In this document: piece by piece, positions 14,814 to 16,242 of the stretch
Numbering within the stretch: position 1 is the first letter of the stretch
Layout of the letters: each line of letters opens with the position of its first letter
Assembly (NCBI GenBank): GCA_023406715.1
Contig: JAEXVC010000189.1
Coordinates: 1-16,242, forward strand
Reading direction: 5' to 3'
DNA from: Bacteroidota bacterium
Lineage (GTDB): Bacteria > Bacteroidota > Bacteroidia > Bacteroidales > Tenuifilaceae
Length of the DNA stretch: 16,242 nucleotides
Program-made: the position numbers and the translations under genes
Notes under the pieces: generated by a model
Database searches by the model: none
Seen by the model: only the letters and a program-made list of their open reading frames with translations
What the model was told of the DNA's origin: nothing

Positions 14814-14841
14814 GGTTATCCAAAAACGGATAGCCTTTTTT
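14814..14841 (+). terminator. Orphan intrinsic terminator
   Basis: Eight-bp stem GGTTATCC (14814-14821) / GGATAGCC (14828-14835) with one G-T pair, loop AAAAAC, then six Ts. The nearest plus-strand gene end is over 400 bases upstream and already has its own hairpin, so this one may end a short non-coding transcript or read-through. Confidence 0.7.
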
Positions 14842-14854
14842 GTTTTCAAAAATT

Positions 14855-14870
14855 CCGCAAACGTTTACGG
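14855..14870. promoter_or_regulatory. LacI/PurR-family operator-like palindrome
   Basis: CCGCAAACGTTTACGG is symmetric in seven of eight base pairs around a central CG, the layout of LacI-family operators (PurR- and GalR-type boxes share the AAACGTTT core). It lies about 170 bases before the MFS sugar-transporter -7 element, with no other gene between, so regulation of that gene by a LacI-type repressor or activator is inferred. Confidence 0.5.
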
Positions 14871-15037
14871 CCTATTTATTCGACTTTTCAAGGGTTTCAA
14901 GGCAAAAATATTTTACGAAAAGTGAAAATTTTTTCCAGTGCTTCGAAAACGATTGAAATGCGACTTGTAGCATCTAAACTCATTTATTTACAAGGGTTTG
15001 GTGATGAGAATGTATTTTTTTTAACATTTTTTTACCA

Positions 15038-15045
15038 TACTTTTG
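15038..15045 (+). promoter_or_regulatory. -7 element of the MFS transporter promoter
   Basis: TACTTTTG matches TAnnTTTG exactly, 25 bases before the ATG at 15071. The -33 region is a T run without a clear TTTG. Confidence 0.5.
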
Positions 15046-15070
15046 AATTCTATCAAAAATAAATCTTCCG

Positions 15071-16242
15071 ATGATAAAGAAACCTAAATTAAGTTTTTGG
15101 CAAATATGGAATCTCAGCTTTGGATTCCTTGGAGTACAAGCTGGATTTGCACTTCAAAATGCCAATGTTTCGCGTATATTATCAAACCTTGGTGCCGATT
15201 TACACCATTTATCATTCTTTTGGCTTTTAGCGCCCATTATGGGATTGGTTATTCAACCTTGGGTTGGTGCTGCTAGCGATAGGACTTGGAATCGCTTAGG
15301 TCGTCGGAGTCCATTTATTTTTGGTGGTGCAATTGCCGCTGCAATTGGTATGTTTTTCCTACCCAATGCAAACTGGGCTGTAGCAATTATACCTCCAATA
15401 CTATTTGGTGCTTTGATGTTTGCTTTTATGGATGCGTCTTTTAATGTTACCTTCCAGCCATTCCGCTCATTAGTGGCGGATATGACTCCCGATGAGCAAA
15501 CAAATAAAGGATATTCCATTCAAACTTTGCTAATTAATTTGGGTGCAGTTATAGGCTCATTTTTGCCATTTGTGCTTACCAATTATATAGGAATTTCCAA
15601 TACAGCACCAGAAGGTCAAGTGCCTGATTCTGTAATCTGGTCGTTTTATATAGGTGGTTCAATTTTATTGATTTCCGTTCTTTGGACTGTTTTCAGAACA
15701 AAGGAATATCCTCCAAAAGAGTTTGCAGAATATCAAGGTAAAACTTTGGATGAAGAAAAGGCTGCTGAGCATACAGGGTTCTTTAAAACGTTATTTAGTA
15801 TGCCAAAAGTTATGGGACAGCTTGCTGTTGTTCAGTTTTTTTCTTGGTTCGCTTTGTTCATAATGTGGGTTTATACAACACCAGCTGTATCTCAACATAT
15901 ATGGGGTACTGCTATTGGCGATTCAACATCAGAGGCATACAATGAGGCGGCTAATTGGGTTGGTGTACTGTTTGGACTTTATAGCGTATTTGCTGCGATT
16001 TTCGCAATCTTTATGAATAAAATTGCCGATAAATTCGGTAGGAAGAAAACTTACGCATTTTCACTTTTACTTGGTGGATTGGGATTCCTATCAATCTATC
16101 TATTTAAAAATCACTATACACTAATTGTTTCAATGGTGGGTGTTGGTATTGCATGGGCGGCTATTCTTGCTATGCCATACGCAATTCTGGCTCGTTCACT
16201 TCCTGCTGGTAAAACTGGGGTTTATATGGGATTATTCAATAT
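15071..16242 (+). CDS. MFS sugar transporter, SLC45/sucrose-symporter-like (partial, C-terminus missing)
   Basis: The frame is open from ATG at 15071 to the window end, 390 residues, starting MIKKPKLSFWQIWNLSFGFLGVQ. It is a polytopic inner-membrane protein; about nine or ten hydrophobic helices are visible. The loop after TM2 reads AASDRTWNRLGRRSPFIFG, the MFS A-motif in the form seen in sucrose/maltose symporters of the GPH/SLC45 type, and a second DKFGRKK loop occurs midway at about residue 325. A long cytoplasmic segment with charged residues (FRTKEYPPKEFAEYQGKTLDEEK) lies between the halves. In Bacteroidota such carriers are often encoded beside maltose or other oligosaccharide phosphorylases and a LacI regulator; the operator-like palindrome upstream fits this, but those genes would lie outside the window. 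The exact sugar is not determinable. Confidence 0.88.
   Translation, partial: MIKKPKLSFWQIWNLSFGFLGVQAGFALQNANVSRILSNLGADLHHLSFFWLLAPIMGLVIQPWVGAASDRTWNRLGRRSPFIFGGAIAAAIGMFFLPNANWAVAIIPPILFGALMFAFMDASFNVTFQPFRSLVADMTPDEQTNKGYSIQTLLINLGAVIGSFLPFVLTNYIGISNTAPEGQVPDSVIWSFYIGGSILLISVLWTVFRTKEYPPKEFAEYQGKTLDEEKAAEHTGFFKTLFSMPKVMGQLAVVQFFSWFALFIMWVYTTPAVSQHIWGTAIGDSTSEAYNEAANWVGVLFGLYSVFAAIFAIFMNKIADKFGRKKTYAFSLLLGGLGFLSIYLFKNHYTLIVSMVGVGIAWAAILAMPYAILARSLPAGKTGVYMGLFN

Larger units (their letters stand above)
14404..15070. other. Non-coding region between prfC and the MFS transporter
   Basis: These 667 bp carry no convincing gene. From left to right they hold a perfect inverted repeat (14424-14450), a nested inverted-repeat element (14525-14707), an orphan terminator (14814-14841), a LacI/PurR-like operator (14855-14870) and the -7 element of the downstream transporter (15038-15045). 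Part of the element, about 14531-14575, is visibly more GC-rich than its surroundings. Confidence 0.7.

Noticed and set aside
14404..15070. CRISPR array, tRNA or transposase remnant in the long gap
   Set aside because: No regularly spaced direct repeats, no cloverleaf and no transposase-like frame were seen; the repeats are inverted, not spaced direct copies.

Overview
The window looks like a chromosomal segment of an anaerobic, fermentative member of the Bacteroidota, probably near Bacteroidales/Marinilabiliales. Several things point this way. The DNA is AT-rich. Shine-Dalgarno sequences are mostly absent. Matches to the Bacteroidota sigma-factor -7 element TAnnTTTG precede several genes. 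Secreted proteins have signal peptides ending in -AQ, and the gene content (SlyD-like FKBP, GH3/GH29 glycosidases, lipobox proteins, fermentative acyl kinases) fits. The assignment rests on reading the sequence only; no search was run.

Layout. 1-972 (minus) is the N-terminal part of a secreted protein with two copies of a lectin-like beta-sandwich unit. A divergent promoter region (973-1307) leads into a plus-strand operon, ackA-ptb-buk (1308-4544), closed by a strong hairpin terminator. Converging on that terminator is a minus-strand operon transcribed from about 8974 down to 4623: a GH29 alpha-L-fucosidase, a GH3 beta-xylosidase-like enzyme and a short-chain dehydrogenase. Then come an outer-membrane barrel-like protein (9108-9707, plus), a cold-shock protein (9761-9961, minus) sharing a bidirectional terminator with it, a SlyD-type FKBP isomerase (10176-10715), a small lipoprotein (10840-11364), a DAACS-family sodium/dicarboxylate-type symporter (11465-12757) and peptide-chain release factor 3 (12826-14403). 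A 667-bp non-coding stretch (14404-15070) holds a perfect 12-bp inverted repeat, a 160-180 bp nested inverted-repeat element, an orphan terminator and a LacI/PurR-type operator. The window ends inside an SLC45/sucrose-symporter-like MFS transporter.

How the genes work together. AckA, Ptb and Buk form an energy-conserving acid-producing module: acyl-CoA to acyl-phosphate to acid plus ATP, for acetate and butyrate or branched-chain acids. The GH29/GH3 pair would release fucose and xylose or related sugars from oligosaccharides in the periplasm, but no SusC/SusD transport pair lies within the window. The MFS transporter behind a LacI-type operator suggests a separate oligosaccharide utilisation locus continuing past the right edge. 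The remaining genes are housekeeping (RF3, cold shock, chaperone-isomerase) or envelope genes of unknown role.

Several start codons were moved inward from the longest possible open frame because the extensions use TTG/GTG, lie outside the conserved domain or run into a terminator. I see no defence system, phage, transposase, CRISPR, rRNA or tRNA. The least explained structure is the nested inverted-repeat element at about 14525-14707.
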